Assembly (NCBI GenBank): GCA_025517565.1
Contig: JAOPKD010000002.1
Location: 62,001-126,000, forward strand
DNA length: 64,000 nt
Source: Halapricum hydrolyticum
Lineage (GTDB): Archaea; Halobacteriota; Halobacteria; Halobacteriales; Haloarculaceae
Reading direction: 5' to 3'
In this document: positions 42,201-49,756 of the stretch, piece by piece
How positions within the stretch are numbered: position 1 is the first letter of the stretch
Layout: every line of letters starts with the position of its first letter
Position numbers and translations under genes: made by a program
Notes under the pieces: generated by a model
Told to the model about the DNA's origin: nothing
The model's input: only the letters and a program-made list of their open reading frames with translations
Databases searched by the model: none

Positions 42201-42318
42201 GCTCGACGATTCGCCGGCAGACCAGCCCGTCGCGCCCGGTGCGTCGTGTCGATCCCAGCTCGAAGACTACGAAGGTGAGCCGCCACACCCGATCGAAAAA
42301 GTCGCCGACGCGCTCTAG
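39289..42318 (+). CDS. dld: FAD/Fe-S D-lactate (or glycolate) dehydrogenase, fused
   Basis: This 1009-residue fusion has a PCMH-type FAD domain (residues 60-250: PRGGGTSLAGQAV, GAIGNNTTGAHSLKYG), a FAD-oxidase C-terminal domain (to about 575, AYYAHAGPGVLHIRPLLN, SGEHGDGRARTKW), two 4Fe-4S sites (CHGCGGC near 606, with CP later; CIGCKGCKNDCP near 667) and a CCG-type domain (HGHCQQKA, SACCGMAGSFGYE near 945). It oxidises D-lactate and passes electrons to quinone. GlcD, Fe-S and CCG parts are separate subunits in bacterial GlcDEF. Next to lctP the substrate is most likely lactate. Confidence 0.9.
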   Translation: MSQKTHSDGVADPVVDSRANYDYQSTAVDQERLVADLRARVDGDVRFDTYSRQLFATDASAYEQLPIGVVSPTSTADVVAVVEYCASEGIPILPRGGGTSLAGQAVNEAVVLDFKHYMDELLEVDPDAATARAQPGVTIAHLDQALAPHDLKFAPDPAWGDKSVLGGAIGNNTTGAHSLKYGKTDAYIEECEVVLADGTRTTLGWTDVDSLSDRAREAEQDGSPIEARLYAEVERILTEDAEEIEQRYPDLKRNVSGYNLDMLIENARDRGEVNLARLLAGSEGTLAIVTEATVSLEPIPNETAVVLLTYDGVIPAMRDVAPILEHDPSAVEVMDDVFLDLARDTSEFSNLVATLPDGTDSTLLVEFYADTAEQAREKVADLLADRLPGHDGAADQPPDAGGSDDVYASDALEAYDDERQAKFWKMRKAGLPILLSRTTDEKHWPFVEDTAVPPENLPEYVAGMREIFDEHDTFAAYYAHAGPGVLHIRPLLNLKADDGVETMREMADQITDLVIEHGGSVSGEHGDGRARTKWNRKLYGEELWETFRDLKSAFDPDWLLNPGNVCGDFDPGENLRYDASYTFDADFEPVLNWENDNGFQGMVELCHGCGGCTGHQDTTGGVMCPTYRAADEEITSTRGRANMLRSAMNGNLPEDPFDDEFVHEVMGLCIGCKGCKNDCPSGVDMAKLKAEVVHEYHQREGTSLRDKLFANVETVLWLGSTFAPLSNWAMQVPGSGLVMEKVLGIAQERDLPSFHRTTFRDWIDDRGGTRVPRASAARKALLIADPYTNYSHPYVGKAAVRVLEAANIHVEVPEEVSDSGRPAFSKSMLDHARATAEENVRALEPYVDDGWDIVTVEPSDAVMYQSDYLDLVPSDAAARVAANTYGVTEYIDIHELDRNVDFDPPEGSLSYHGHCQQKATKKDHHAAAVLRRAGYEVDAVDSACCGMAGSFGYEAEHVSMSKSIGSILFDQLDDSPADQPVAPGASCRSQLEDYEGEPPHPIEKVADAL

Positions 42319-42818
42319 CGACCGGCGAGAAACCGCCGAACGCTGTTTCCCGGACTGTACCCGACACCCGACCGCGACTCGACGGCGAACCCGCGTCGAT
42401 CGCCGAGGGACTCGAGTGCGGCCGAGAGTGCCTCGACGTCGACGGGTGCATGAATCCGATACCCGTAGGGCGGGCCGTTACTCATGTCGACCGCGAGCTT
42501 CGGTCGTGCCAGTCGACTGTCGTACGTCCGCACCCGCTCGATCGACTCGTAGTGGACGACGTGGGTCCGCTCGGCCAGTTCGAACAGCCCTGCTGGCCCG
42601 TCCTCTCGATACCGTTCGCGGGCCCGGTCGCCGGCGTCAGGGAGTCTGCCGCGTGCCAGTCCGAACAGCGGCGTCAGGTACGCGTGTTCGACGATGTGCA
42701 AGCGGTCGTCGGCGAACAGCAAGTCACAGGCGCGAAGCGGGAACGAGCCGGCGACAGCGAGATGGACGTGTACATGTACGGCCGATCCCGGTCGAAGTGC
42801 CTCCGGGGAGTGTGTCAT
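42315..42818 (-). CDS. Hypothetical 167-residue haloarchaeal protein
   Basis: The protein mixes strands and helices: SAVHVHVHLAVAGSFPLRAC, LLFADDRLHIVEHAYLTPLF, YESIERVRTYDSRLARPKLA and GYRIHAPVDVEALSAALESL. The middle part looks like a PH-like or GRAM-like sheet (DDRLHIVEH plus ESIERVRTY) but I cannot assign it. It begins two bases after the stop of the Nramp-like gene on the same strand, so the two are co-transcribed. Its stop overlaps that of the convergent dld gene. Confidence 0.65.
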   Translation of the reverse strand: MTHSPEALRPGSAVHVHVHLAVAGSFPLRACDLLFADDRLHIVEHAYLTPLFGLARGRLPDAGDRARERYREDGPAGLFELAERTHVVHYESIERVRTYDSRLARPKLAVDMSNGPPYGYRIHAPVDVEALSAALESLGDRRGFAVESRSGVGYSPGNSVRRFLAGR

Positions 42819-42820
42819 GA

Positions 42821-44554
42821 TCAGTGGAGTGGTCCTTGCGCCTGTTCGGAACCGGGAACGGTGTCTTTCGACGCGAGCTTCGCCCGTGCGGACCGCACCA
42901 CGACGAACCCGACCACGAAAGCTGCGACGGCAAACAGCGCCAGCCCGCCGGGCTCGCTCGCGAGGACGCCCGCGTCAGTTTCGACCCACGGCAATCCGGC
43001 AGCGGACGCCCACGTGCCGAGTAGCAGGACGCTGAAGTACCCGAAAAGCGCCGTCGCCCACCACAGCATGGCGAGCCGCGTCCAGCTGGGCTGGGTGTGC
43101 TCTGGCAGTCGTTCCGTGTTCATGATCGCGAGCAGGGCCGTGTAGGGCCACATCATCAGTCCCGAGGCCGCCGCCCCGACTACGAGCAACTCGAAGGGAT
43201 GATCGAACGCGAACGGCACCGGGAGCGCCAGGACGGCGATCCCGCCGCCAGTGAAGACGGTCAATAGCGCCCAGAACAGCCGCGGCAGGCTCCATCCGGC
43301 CGAACGACCGTGCAGCTCGTAGACGATGTCGGCGCTGTTGCGAACGAACGATTCGACGATGCCGTACTCGGTCGTCAACAGCGCGGTGAAAAGCGCCACG
43401 TACAGGAGAACCCCCGGAAGGGCGCCCACCTGTGGGGCGACGACGTCCGTCCACATGGCGATCCCGCTTTCGGCCGTGCCGGCCGCGTATTCGGCGGCGA
43501 TCGCCATGAGCATCGTCGCGACGGCGACCAGCCCGAGGACGAACGTCAGCAGATGCTCGAGCTGGACGAGCCGCCACCAGCCCCGCCACCGGCGCATGTT
43601 CGTCGGCGTCGGCGGAAACGTGAATCCGCCGCGTCGCACCGGCTCCGGATCGTCGCCGACGATGGGGTTCTTGATCCGGCCCTGGTAGCGACCCATTCCG
43701 TACCCTTTCTCGCGAACCCAGAGACTCTGTGACAGGTTGAGATATCCACCCGCGCCCGCGAAGGCGATGCCACCGAGCAGCAGGGCGATGTCGCCTCCGG
43801 GCGGGAGCTGGCCGACGCTGTCGACCGTGGTGGGGATCGCCGCGAGTTCGGAGATCGACCCCAGAAGAACGAACAACAGGATCGCGATCAGCAACGCGGC
43901 CGAAACCAGGACCGCCTGGATCCGCTCGACGACGTTGTACATCACGGGCGTCACCTGGTAGGTGAGCCAGACGACAACGAGCAACGCGATCCCGAGGACG
44001 CGCCAGCTCGCCAGGCCGATCCCGTCGAGGCCGACCGTCGTCTCTTCGATCCCGAGACCGATCGTGCCGATCCGGGCGGCCCCGGCCGCCCAGCCGGGCC
44101 AGCCGAGGCTCGCGAACCCGAGCACGAGCAAGACCAGCGGCCACACCCTGCCCAGCCGCTCGAATCCGCGGAAGATCGACTCGCCCGTCGCGACGGTCCA
44201 GCGCTGGATCTCGGTGTTGAGAAAGAACTGCGTGAAAACGCCGAGGAAGAACAGCCAGTAGAGATCCCAGCCGTGCGTCGCGACGAGCAGGGGCCAGAAC
44301 AGCGTTTCACCGCTCCCGAGCGACGCTCCCAGCAGGATCGCACTCGGGCCGAGGACGTGTGACAGCCGGGGCACGCGCGGCAGATCGAGCAGCCGGAACC
44401 CCTCGTCGTCACCACGAGCGGGTTGCGTCGCGTCTTCGCGCGCGATGTCCAGATTGTCGTACGCCGTCGGCATGTAGGAGCTGCCGTGGTACGTTCGGCC
44501 CTCTGAACCCGACAGGTACACGTCGTCGCGGACAGGCATATCATCGTCCGACAT
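42821..44554 (-). CDS. Nramp-like membrane carrier without the DPGN metal motif
   Basis: The 577-residue protein has a polar N-terminal 65 residues and about 11 helices in the LeuT/Nramp fold. Helix one reads LGPSAILLGASLGSGETLFW, in the place where metal carriers have DPGN; GSGE replaces the metal ligands Asp and Asn. The helix-six region (ALLTTEYGIVESFVRNSADI) lacks the MPH motif. It is therefore an Nramp-related protein of different substrate. The ATG at 44554 (MSDDDMPVRDD) replaces a longer frame. Confidence 0.7.
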   Translation of the reverse strand: MSDDDMPVRDDVYLSGSEGRTYHGSSYMPTAYDNLDIAREDATQPARGDDEGFRLLDLPRVPRLSHVLGPSAILLGASLGSGETLFWPLLVATHGWDLYWLFFLGVFTQFFLNTEIQRWTVATGESIFRGFERLGRVWPLVLLVLGFASLGWPGWAAGAARIGTIGLGIEETTVGLDGIGLASWRVLGIALLVVVWLTYQVTPVMYNVVERIQAVLVSAALLIAILLFVLLGSISELAAIPTTVDSVGQLPPGGDIALLLGGIAFAGAGGYLNLSQSLWVREKGYGMGRYQGRIKNPIVGDDPEPVRRGGFTFPPTPTNMRRWRGWWRLVQLEHLLTFVLGLVAVATMLMAIAAEYAAGTAESGIAMWTDVVAPQVGALPGVLLYVALFTALLTTEYGIVESFVRNSADIVYELHGRSAGWSLPRLFWALLTVFTGGGIAVLALPVPFAFDHPFELLVVGAAASGLMMWPYTALLAIMNTERLPEHTQPSWTRLAMLWWATALFGYFSVLLLGTWASAAGLPWVETDAGVLASEPGGLALFAVAAFVVGFVVVRSARAKLASKDTVPGSEQAQGPLH

Positions 44555-44616
44555 GTCGTAGTCTCGTCCCTCGGAGCCGAGTTGTCGGTAGGGAAAGCAC
44601 GATGAGTATAAAACCG

Positions 44617-45162
44617 TTACCCACCGAGGAAATGCCAGATGTGGCCGCGCTCTTCGGGCGGGTCGACGCCGGGCAGTTCCGCCAGCGCCGGCTGCAGCGC
44701 GTTCCACCATCCCCCTGCAGTCTCGAACTCCGCCGGATGGTCGGGATAGACGTCGGTGAGAAAGTCGGATTTCTTCGCCTCCGGATGTTCGCGGAGATAC
44801 TGGTACGCGGCAACGAGTGCCTGCTGGCGTGCCTCGAGCGTCGTACCCGTCCCCGGAAGATCGACCTGCGTCACCAGTTCTTCGATCCGTGGCCCTACAG
44901 GCCCGTCGTCAGGCTGCTCTTCGATCGGGATCCACCAGACGCGACTCCGGGAGCCGACTTTTCGCGTCCGGAGCACGCCCCGATCGACGAGTTCGTTGAG
45001 CTTGTTGTGTGCGGTCCGGCGGGAACAACCGACGGCCTCCATGATGTCGTCCGCGGTCAGCGGACGGGCCTGGTCTTCACGTTGCTCGAATACCTCGAGG
45101 ACATCGCTCAGCGGGATCCGCCCACGGTCTGTGGCCTCGAGTCGTTCCCGCTCGGGAACCAT
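44617..45162 (-). CDS. Winged-helix transcription regulator
   Basis: This 181-residue protein has an N-terminal winged helix (residues 15-70: RIPLSDVLEVFEQREDQARP, CSRRTAHNKLNELVDRGVLR, wing RKVGSRSRVWW) and a C-terminal helical region (90-181) ending WWNALQPALAELPGVDPPEE. The winged helix is like the one at 36211. The partner region may sense a ligand; none is known. It lies 62 bases upstream of the Nramp-like gene on the same strand and may control it. Confidence 0.72.
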   Translation of the reverse strand: MVPERERLEATDRGRIPLSDVLEVFEQREDQARPLTADDIMEAVGCSRRTAHNKLNELVDRGVLRTRKVGSRSRVWWIPIEEQPDDGPVGPRIEELVTQVDLPGTGTTLEARQQALVAAYQYLREHPEAKKSDFLTDVYPDHPAEFETAGGWWNALQPALAELPGVDPPEERGHIWHFLGG

Positions 45163-45202
45163 ATACGAATGTCCTCTCAGAAGACGCAAAAGCGTTTCCC
45201 CG

Positions 45203-45564
45203 TCACGATCCCGGCCGATCGGTCGGGTGGTCGTCGTCCTCCCCGAACAGTCCACACTCGGATACTGACTCGACCGCAAACGCCTCGATGGCGTCCCGAC
45301 AATCGGTATAGACTTGATCCACGCGTGCCTCCATGCGCCGGGCGACATCCTGCGGATCGACGGCGTCGTAGACGGTGCGCTGGCAGGTGCTGTCTCTGAT
45401 GATCGTGGACTCGACCAGATCGTGAGTCTCAGCGTATCGACGATTCGGTAGGCCGTCGTCAGTGCACAGTCGAGTTCCGCTGCGAGCTGCTGGACGCTCA
45501 TCGACTCGTCGCTCTCACAGAGACGCGCGTAGGCAGTCCGCTCGGAACCGCTGAGCCCGAACAC
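45203..45564 (-). pseudogene. Frameshifted winged-helix regulator gene
   Basis: From a GTG at 45562-45564 the frame reads VFGLSGSERTAYARLCESDE, then SMSVQQLAAELDCALTTAYR and IVDTL. At 45430/45431 the frame must shift by one base; the second frame then continues ETHDLVESTIIRDSTCQRTV, YDAVDPQDVARRMEARVDQV and YTDCRDAIEAFAVESVSECG to a TGA at 45203-45205. The joined product is a typical winged-helix protein of about 120 residues whose two halves are individually good coding sequence. A one-base deletion has broken it, unless it is a sequencing error or programmed shift. Confidence 0.75.
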
Positions 45565-45804
45565 GATCGCCAGCGCCTGTTCCGGCTCCGGCTCGACGAC
45601 GGCTATCCGCTTTCCGACGACCGGATCGCGACGAGCATGGAACTGATGCGCGAGAGCCTGTTCGATCAACTCGAAGATCAACAGCGCGTCGCGTCAGCCG
45701 ACCAGTAGCGCCGGCAACGTCTCGTCTCCGAGGGCCTGATCCCGATGCTGAAAGAACTGTGGGCGGGCTGGCGATTCCGGATCGATCGCCACTGTAAAAC
45801 GTGA
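45565..45804 (+). other. Possible remnant coding sequence with an in-frame stop
   Basis: One plus-strand frame reads RLFRLRLDDGYPLSDDRIAT, then SMELMRESLFDQLEDQQRVA and SADQ, a TAG, then RRQRLVSEGLIPMLKELWAG to a TGA at 45802-45804. Composition is protein-like and acidic, but there is no clear start and an internal stop. It may be a decayed gene end, or antisense chance. Confidence 0.25.
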
Positions 45805-45824
45805 CGCTCCCGTTTCGCTTATCG

Positions 45825-46646
45825 ATGGAAGTCACGCTGTTGGGAACCGGGGACACGACGGGAACGCCAACCGTCGGGTGTGACTGTGACACCTGCGAAC
45901 GTGCCCGCTCGCTCGGGGTCGAGCGCACTCGCTTCTCGGTGCACGTCGAGTCGGCGGCCGGTCAGTCGCTACTCATCGACTTCAGCCCGGATTTCCGATA
46001 CCAGTTTCTTCGAGCCGACGTCGACCCGCCGGACGCCGCCATCGTCACGCACGTTCACTTCGACCACCTCGACGGACTGGGGAACGTCTACCGGCTTGCC
46101 GATGACCTGCCGGTGTACGCGGCCGACGAGACCGACCCGACGACCGGCGAGAGCGTCGCACAGACGGTCCGGAACCGCTATGACTACCTCGATGCCGTCT
46201 CGGTCGAGCCGACGGCCCCCTTCGAGCCGTTCGAGACGGTGGGGCTGGAGGTGACGCTCGTTCCCGTCGATCACCCACCGCTTCTGTGTTACGGGCTGCT
46301 CGTCGAAGACCCCGAGACGGGTGGACGGCTCGCGCTTTCGGGCGATACCAGCTACGCCATCCCCGACCGGTCGCTGGACCTGCTTGCTGGGGCCGACCTC
46401 CTCCTGGCAGACGGGATCGTCCCTGCCGAGAACTGCGAGTACCACCCGCTCGGCGGCCGCCATCACGACGAGTCGGGCGTCCCGCGAACCTTCGGCGACA
46501 AGCACATGACTATCGAAGGCGCTCGCCAGCTCGGGGATCGGCTCGACGCCGAGCAGACTCGACTGGTCCACCTCTCGCATTACATCCCGGCCGATCGGGC
46601 CTTCGCAGACGACATGGCCGTCGACGGAGAGCGTTTCGACCTCTAG
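45825..46646 (+). CDS. Metallo-beta-lactamase-fold phosphodiesterase, PhnP/RNase Z-like
   Basis: The 273-residue protein begins MEVTLLGTGDTTGTPTVGCD and holds the PhnP-type Zn site CDCDTC near residue 20, HxHxDH as THVHFDHLDG, DHPPLLCYGL, SGDTSYA and a C-terminal VHLSHYIPA. The extra cysteine pair near the N-terminus is typical of PhnP-like phosphodiesterases that open cyclic phosphates; no phosphonate genes are near, so the substrate may differ. The ATG at 45825 gives the beta-strand start. Convergent, 4-base overlap with the next gene. Confidence 0.8.
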   Translation: MEVTLLGTGDTTGTPTVGCDCDTCERARSLGVERTRFSVHVESAAGQSLLIDFSPDFRYQFLRADVDPPDAAIVTHVHFDHLDGLGNVYRLADDLPVYAADETDPTTGESVAQTVRNRYDYLDAVSVEPTAPFEPFETVGLEVTLVPVDHPPLLCYGLLVEDPETGGRLALSGDTSYAIPDRSLDLLAGADLLLADGIVPAENCEYHPLGGRHHDESGVPRTFGDKHMTIEGARQLGDRLDAEQTRLVHLSHYIPADRAFADDMAVDGERFDL

Positions 46647-46906
46647 TCTTCTCGCGAGTCGTCGCTTCGAAGCTCGGACAACCGGGCACCTGGAGAGAAC
46701 CACTGGCCGGGCAGCATGCCTGAGATGTCCCGCCCGAGAAACGTCGGCTGGGGAGCCACCGTCGACTCGGGGTAGTGTTCCGCTTCGAGTCGTTCGACCA
46801 GTTCGTCGTCTCGGAGTGCCATGAGGCCGCGCCACAGTCCCAGGAACATCAGTGTCGGCAGGACGGAGAGACCGAGCGTGAACGCCAGCCTGAGGACGGC
46901 CTCCAT
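46643..46906 (-). CDS. Small single-helix membrane protein
   Basis: MEAVLRLAFTLGLSVLPTLM begins an 87-residue protein with one or one and a half N-terminal hydrophobic helices, then a soluble tail (ALRDDELVERLEAEHYPEST). No family is recognised. Its stop overlaps that of the convergent MBL-fold gene by 4 bases. Codon bias supports it being real. Confidence 0.6.
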   Translation of the reverse strand: MEAVLRLAFTLGLSVLPTLMFLGLWRGLMALRDDELVERLEAEHYPESTVAPQPTFLGRDISGMLPGQWFSPGARLSELRSDDSRED

Positions 46907-47003
46907 ACGGAGGGGTACGGACCGGAAGAGGTAATCGGTATTGGTCTGTGCTATCGCTTGCCGCGATCTGGGAGCGCGCCGACGGGGAACGTCATACTAT
47001 CGG

Positions 47004-48098
47004 CTATTCTTCGAAGCTGTCTTCGAACCAGAAGGTACCGTTTCGCTGGACGACCTCGCCGTCGAGTTCGATGTAGCTGTCCTCGCTCATGTCGAGGATC
47101 ATGTCGACGTGGACGGCTGACTCGTTCTGGACGTTACCCTCGCCGACGGTCTCGGGGTAGGCCCGGCCGACCGCCATGTGGACGGTGTCGCCCATCTTCT
47201 CGTCGAAGAGGATGTTGCGGGTGAAGCGATCGATGTCGCGGTTCATCCCGATACCGAGTTCGCCCAGGTATCGTGCGCCCTCGTCGGTCTCCAGGACGTC
47301 TGTCAGCAGTTCCTCGTTCTTCTCGGCGCTGTGCTCGACGACCTCGCCGTCTTCGAAGACCAGTCGCGCGCCGTCGATCTCCCGGCCCTGGTGGTAGATC
47401 GGGATGTCGAAGTACGCTTCACCGTCGACGCTGTCCTTGACGGGCGCGGTGAACACCTCCCCGCCGGGGAGGTTGTTCTCCCCGTGGTCGTTCAGCGTCT
47501 CGTTGCCGGCGACGGACATCGTGACGTCGGTCGTCTCGCCCGAGACGATCCGGACCTCCTCGGCGTCGGTCAGTCGGTCTGCCATCTCCTGCTGGTGCTC
47601 CCGGACCGACTCCCAGTCCTTGACGATGGCGTCGTAGACGAAGTTCTCGTACTCCTCGGTGGCCATCTCGGCCTGCTGAGCGTTGGCGGCCGCCGGATAC
47701 AGCGTCAGGTTCCAGGTCTTGTTCAGGCGGGTCTCCCGGACCGGCTCGTAGGCCTTCTCGTAGGCCGACTGGGTCGCCGTGTCGACGTCGCCCAGTTCTG
47801 TCTCGTTGTCGCCGCCCTTGATCGCGATGTAGGCGTCCATCGCCTCGTAGAGTGCGTGGGTGTGCTCGGGCGCTTCGAACTCCCCGTCGTAGTGTTTGAG
47901 ATACGCCCGCCGGAAGCGCTTGCCGAGTCGCTCCTGGACCACGAGCGGGTGGCCACCGACCTCGGCGACAGCCTCGACGATGGCCGTGACGAGGTCCTCC
48001 GCGACCGGATGGGCGTCGATGACGACGTGATCGCCCTCGCTGCAGTCGATCGAGTGGTTGACGATGATCTCGGCGTGTTCGCGAATGCGCGGATCCAT
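47004..48098 (-). CDS. M29-family aminopeptidase (paralogue 2)
   Basis: This 364-residue enzyme is the second M29 aminopeptidase in the window, exactly as long as the copy at 2238. The metal-site segments are all there: GEVVEHSAEKNEE, GELGIGMNRDIDRFT, FDEKMGDTVHMAVGRAY, AVHVDMILDM. In the first 150 residues the two differ strongly, while the last 100 are nearly the same, consistent with different substrate pockets in front of one catalytic core. It is a single gene with the ATG at 48098 immediately before the conserved MDPR start. Confidence 0.9.
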   Translation of the reverse strand: MDPRIREHAEIIVNHSIDCSEGDHVVIDAHPVAEDLVTAIVEAVAEVGGHPLVVQERLGKRFRRAYLKHYDGEFEAPEHTHALYEAMDAYIAIKGGDNETELGDVDTATQSAYEKAYEPVRETRLNKTWNLTLYPAAANAQQAEMATEEYENFVYDAIVKDWESVREHQQEMADRLTDAEEVRIVSGETTDVTMSVAGNETLNDHGENNLPGGEVFTAPVKDSVDGEAYFDIPIYHQGREIDGARLVFEDGEVVEHSAEKNEELLTDVLETDEGARYLGELGIGMNRDIDRFTRNILFDEKMGDTVHMAVGRAYPETVGEGNVQNESAVHVDMILDMSEDSYIELDGEVVQRNGTFWFEDSFEE

Positions 48099-48209
48099 AC
48101 ACGCCTGCTCGGAGCGGCAGGGGCTAACCGTTTTCGACCGCCGGCCGACGTGGGTACTGTCGCGGTCGGATAGTCAACCTCTTGGATCGGAGGGTACCTA
48201 CCGACGGAC

Positions 48210-48671
48210 ATGGACCTCGAGATACGGACCGTCGACGCGCCCGACGAGGACGATCCGATCTATCAGGACGCGCTCTCGGTTCGCACGGACGTGTTCGTCG
48301 AGGAGCAGGACGTCCCGGCCGACCTCGAAGTCGACGAACACGAATCGGCGGCGACTCATTTCGTCGCCTACGACGACGGCATGCCGATCGGAGCGGCGCG
48401 ACTCCGCGAACCCGAGGAATCGACGGGCAAGGTCGAGCGATTCGCGGTGCAGGCGGACTATCGGGAACGGGGCGTCGGGACCGCGCTCATGGAGCGACTC
48501 GAGGCGGTCGCTCGCGGGCGCGGGATCGAACGGCTGCGCCTGCACTCCCAGGTTCGGGCTGCACCCTTCTACGCCCGGTTCGGCTACGAGCGCGTTGGCA
48601 AGCAGTTCGAGGAGGCCGGGATTCCCCACGTCGAGATGCGAAAGTCGATCGAACCGCCGAGCGACTTTTGA
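48210..48671 (+). CDS. GNAT-family N-acetyltransferase
   Basis: The 153-residue protein has the GNAT fold: VRTDVFVEEQDVPADLEVDE near the N-terminus (the ElaA/YjcF subgroup pattern), IGAARLR, VERFAVQADYRERGVGTALM (acetyl-CoA pyrophosphate loop R/Q-x-x-G-x-G/A as RERGVG) and LHSQVRAAPFYARFGYERVG. It transfers acetyl groups from acetyl-CoA to an amine; the acceptor is unknown. It is followed after 24 bases by the duplicated-domain gene at 48696. Confidence 0.88.
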   Translation: MDLEIRTVDAPDEDDPIYQDALSVRTDVFVEEQDVPADLEVDEHESAATHFVAYDDGMPIGAARLREPEESTGKVERFAVQADYRERGVGTALMERLEAVARGRGIERLRLHSQVRAAPFYARFGYERVGKQFEEAGIPHVEMRKSIEPPSDF

Positions 48672-48695
48672 CTGTCGCCGCCCCATAGTTACGTC

Positions 48696-49430
48696 ATGGA
48701 CCCCGTCGAACCGCCGAGCGGAGAGATCGACTCGGAGTTCGAGGCCCTCGAAGCTGCCGCTGCGGCGGGCCGGCCGCTGTTCCGGGGCACGCATCACTAC
48801 GATAGCGCGACCGTCGAACGCACCTATTACGTCGAAGACGGTGTTCTCAACGTCGAAACGGTCTATCTCGACGGCGGGACGGAAATAGTGACTGTCACAG
48901 AAAGCTGGTTGCTCGAGGACGATCACCTCCGACACACGGGCGAGCCACTGGCACAGTTCTGCCGCAGACACCACTTCGAGGAGCCGGCGACGGACGTTCG
49001 GTACTGTCTGGACGAGTCGGCAGCCGAGGACGATCCGTTCCCCGATCCGGAGATCGAATCGACGTTCCAGCCTGCGACGACAGTCTCTGTTGAGGAGGGT
49101 GCCGCCCTCCGCTACGAAGGGATCCACCGGGCTGGCGAGGCACGCGTCGAGCGGTCGTTTTTCGTCAACGACACCGACGCGTGCATCCGTGTCCGGACGA
49201 CCTACTTCTGGGACGACGAACGGCTCGGCAGCCTCGACCGGACGCGAGACCTCCTCGAAGACGGCGAGTTCGTCGCCACGACCGGGGAGCCGGTCGAAGC
49301 GTTCTGCCGCCGGACACACCTGGTCGATCCCGAAAGCGACGTTCGCTACTGTGCGCGCCTGGGGACCAACAGCATGGGGTCGCCGGAGGCCGGTGACGAA
49401 AGACAGCCGGAAGGTACGGATCGCTGGTAG
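48696..49430 (+). CDS. Unknown protein with two tandem copies of a domain
   Basis: The 244-residue acidic protein consists of two repeats: residues about 20-115 and 130-230. Matching parts are RGTHHYDSATVERTYYVEDG / YEGIHRAGEARVERSFFVND and EPLAQFCRRHHFEEPATDVR / EPVEAFCRRTHLVDPESDVR, each followed by YC. The FCRR-x-H and VRYC elements are conserved, so Cys and His may be functional. I know no family with this pattern. Probably co-transcribed with the GNAT gene. Confidence 0.65.
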   Translation: MDPVEPPSGEIDSEFEALEAAAAAGRPLFRGTHHYDSATVERTYYVEDGVLNVETVYLDGGTEIVTVTESWLLEDDHLRHTGEPLAQFCRRHHFEEPATDVRYCLDESAAEDDPFPDPEIESTFQPATTVSVEEGAALRYEGIHRAGEARVERSFFVNDTDACIRVRTTYFWDDERLGSLDRTRDLLEDGEFVATTGEPVEAFCRRTHLVDPESDVRYCARLGTNSMGSPEAGDERQPEGTDRW

Positions 49431-49502
49431 TGACCGGCTCGCCGCATCGCCAAACGGTCGACCGCGCGGCTAGCCGGCGGCTCACAGAGAAACGAGCGGC
49501 TA

Positions 49503-49667
49503 CTACTCGCCCCAGTCCTCTTCGAGTTCCGGGGCGGTCTCCAGTTCGAGGGGATCGACCGCGACGACCTCCAGCTCCGCACCGCAGGTCGAGCAGTCGA
49601 CGATCTCACCGATCTCGACGTCGTCGTGCAGCGCCACGTCGGCACCGCATTCGGGGCAAGTTGCCAT
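49503..49667 (-). CDS. lysW: LysW/ArgW-like amino-group carrier protein
   Basis: The 54-residue protein MATCPECGADVALHDDVEIG has a zinc ribbon (CPEC, later CSTC) and ends ELEEDWGE. The C-terminal EDWGE, whose last Glu is the attachment point for amino acids, defines LysW carriers used in lysine and arginine synthesis of archaea and Thermus. No lysX, lysZ, lysY, lysJ or lysK gene is in the window, so this copy is an orphan. The ATG at 49667 is the only fitting start. Confidence 0.82.
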   Translation of the reverse strand: MATCPECGADVALHDDVEIGEIVDCSTCGAELEVVAVDPLELETAPELEEDWGE

Positions 49668-49756
49668 AGCACTCGACCAATCGGATCGAACCACTATCAA
49701 ACGGTCGAAGTTCGACCGGCAAACAGGCTTTTGTGACTGGTCGTCGCCGTTAGGAT

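Noticed and set aside
39292..42288. 998-codon open frame on the minus strand
   Set aside because: It is the exact antisense of the D-lactate dehydrogenase gene; long antisense frames are expected in GC-rich haloarchaeal genes and its translation shows no domain.
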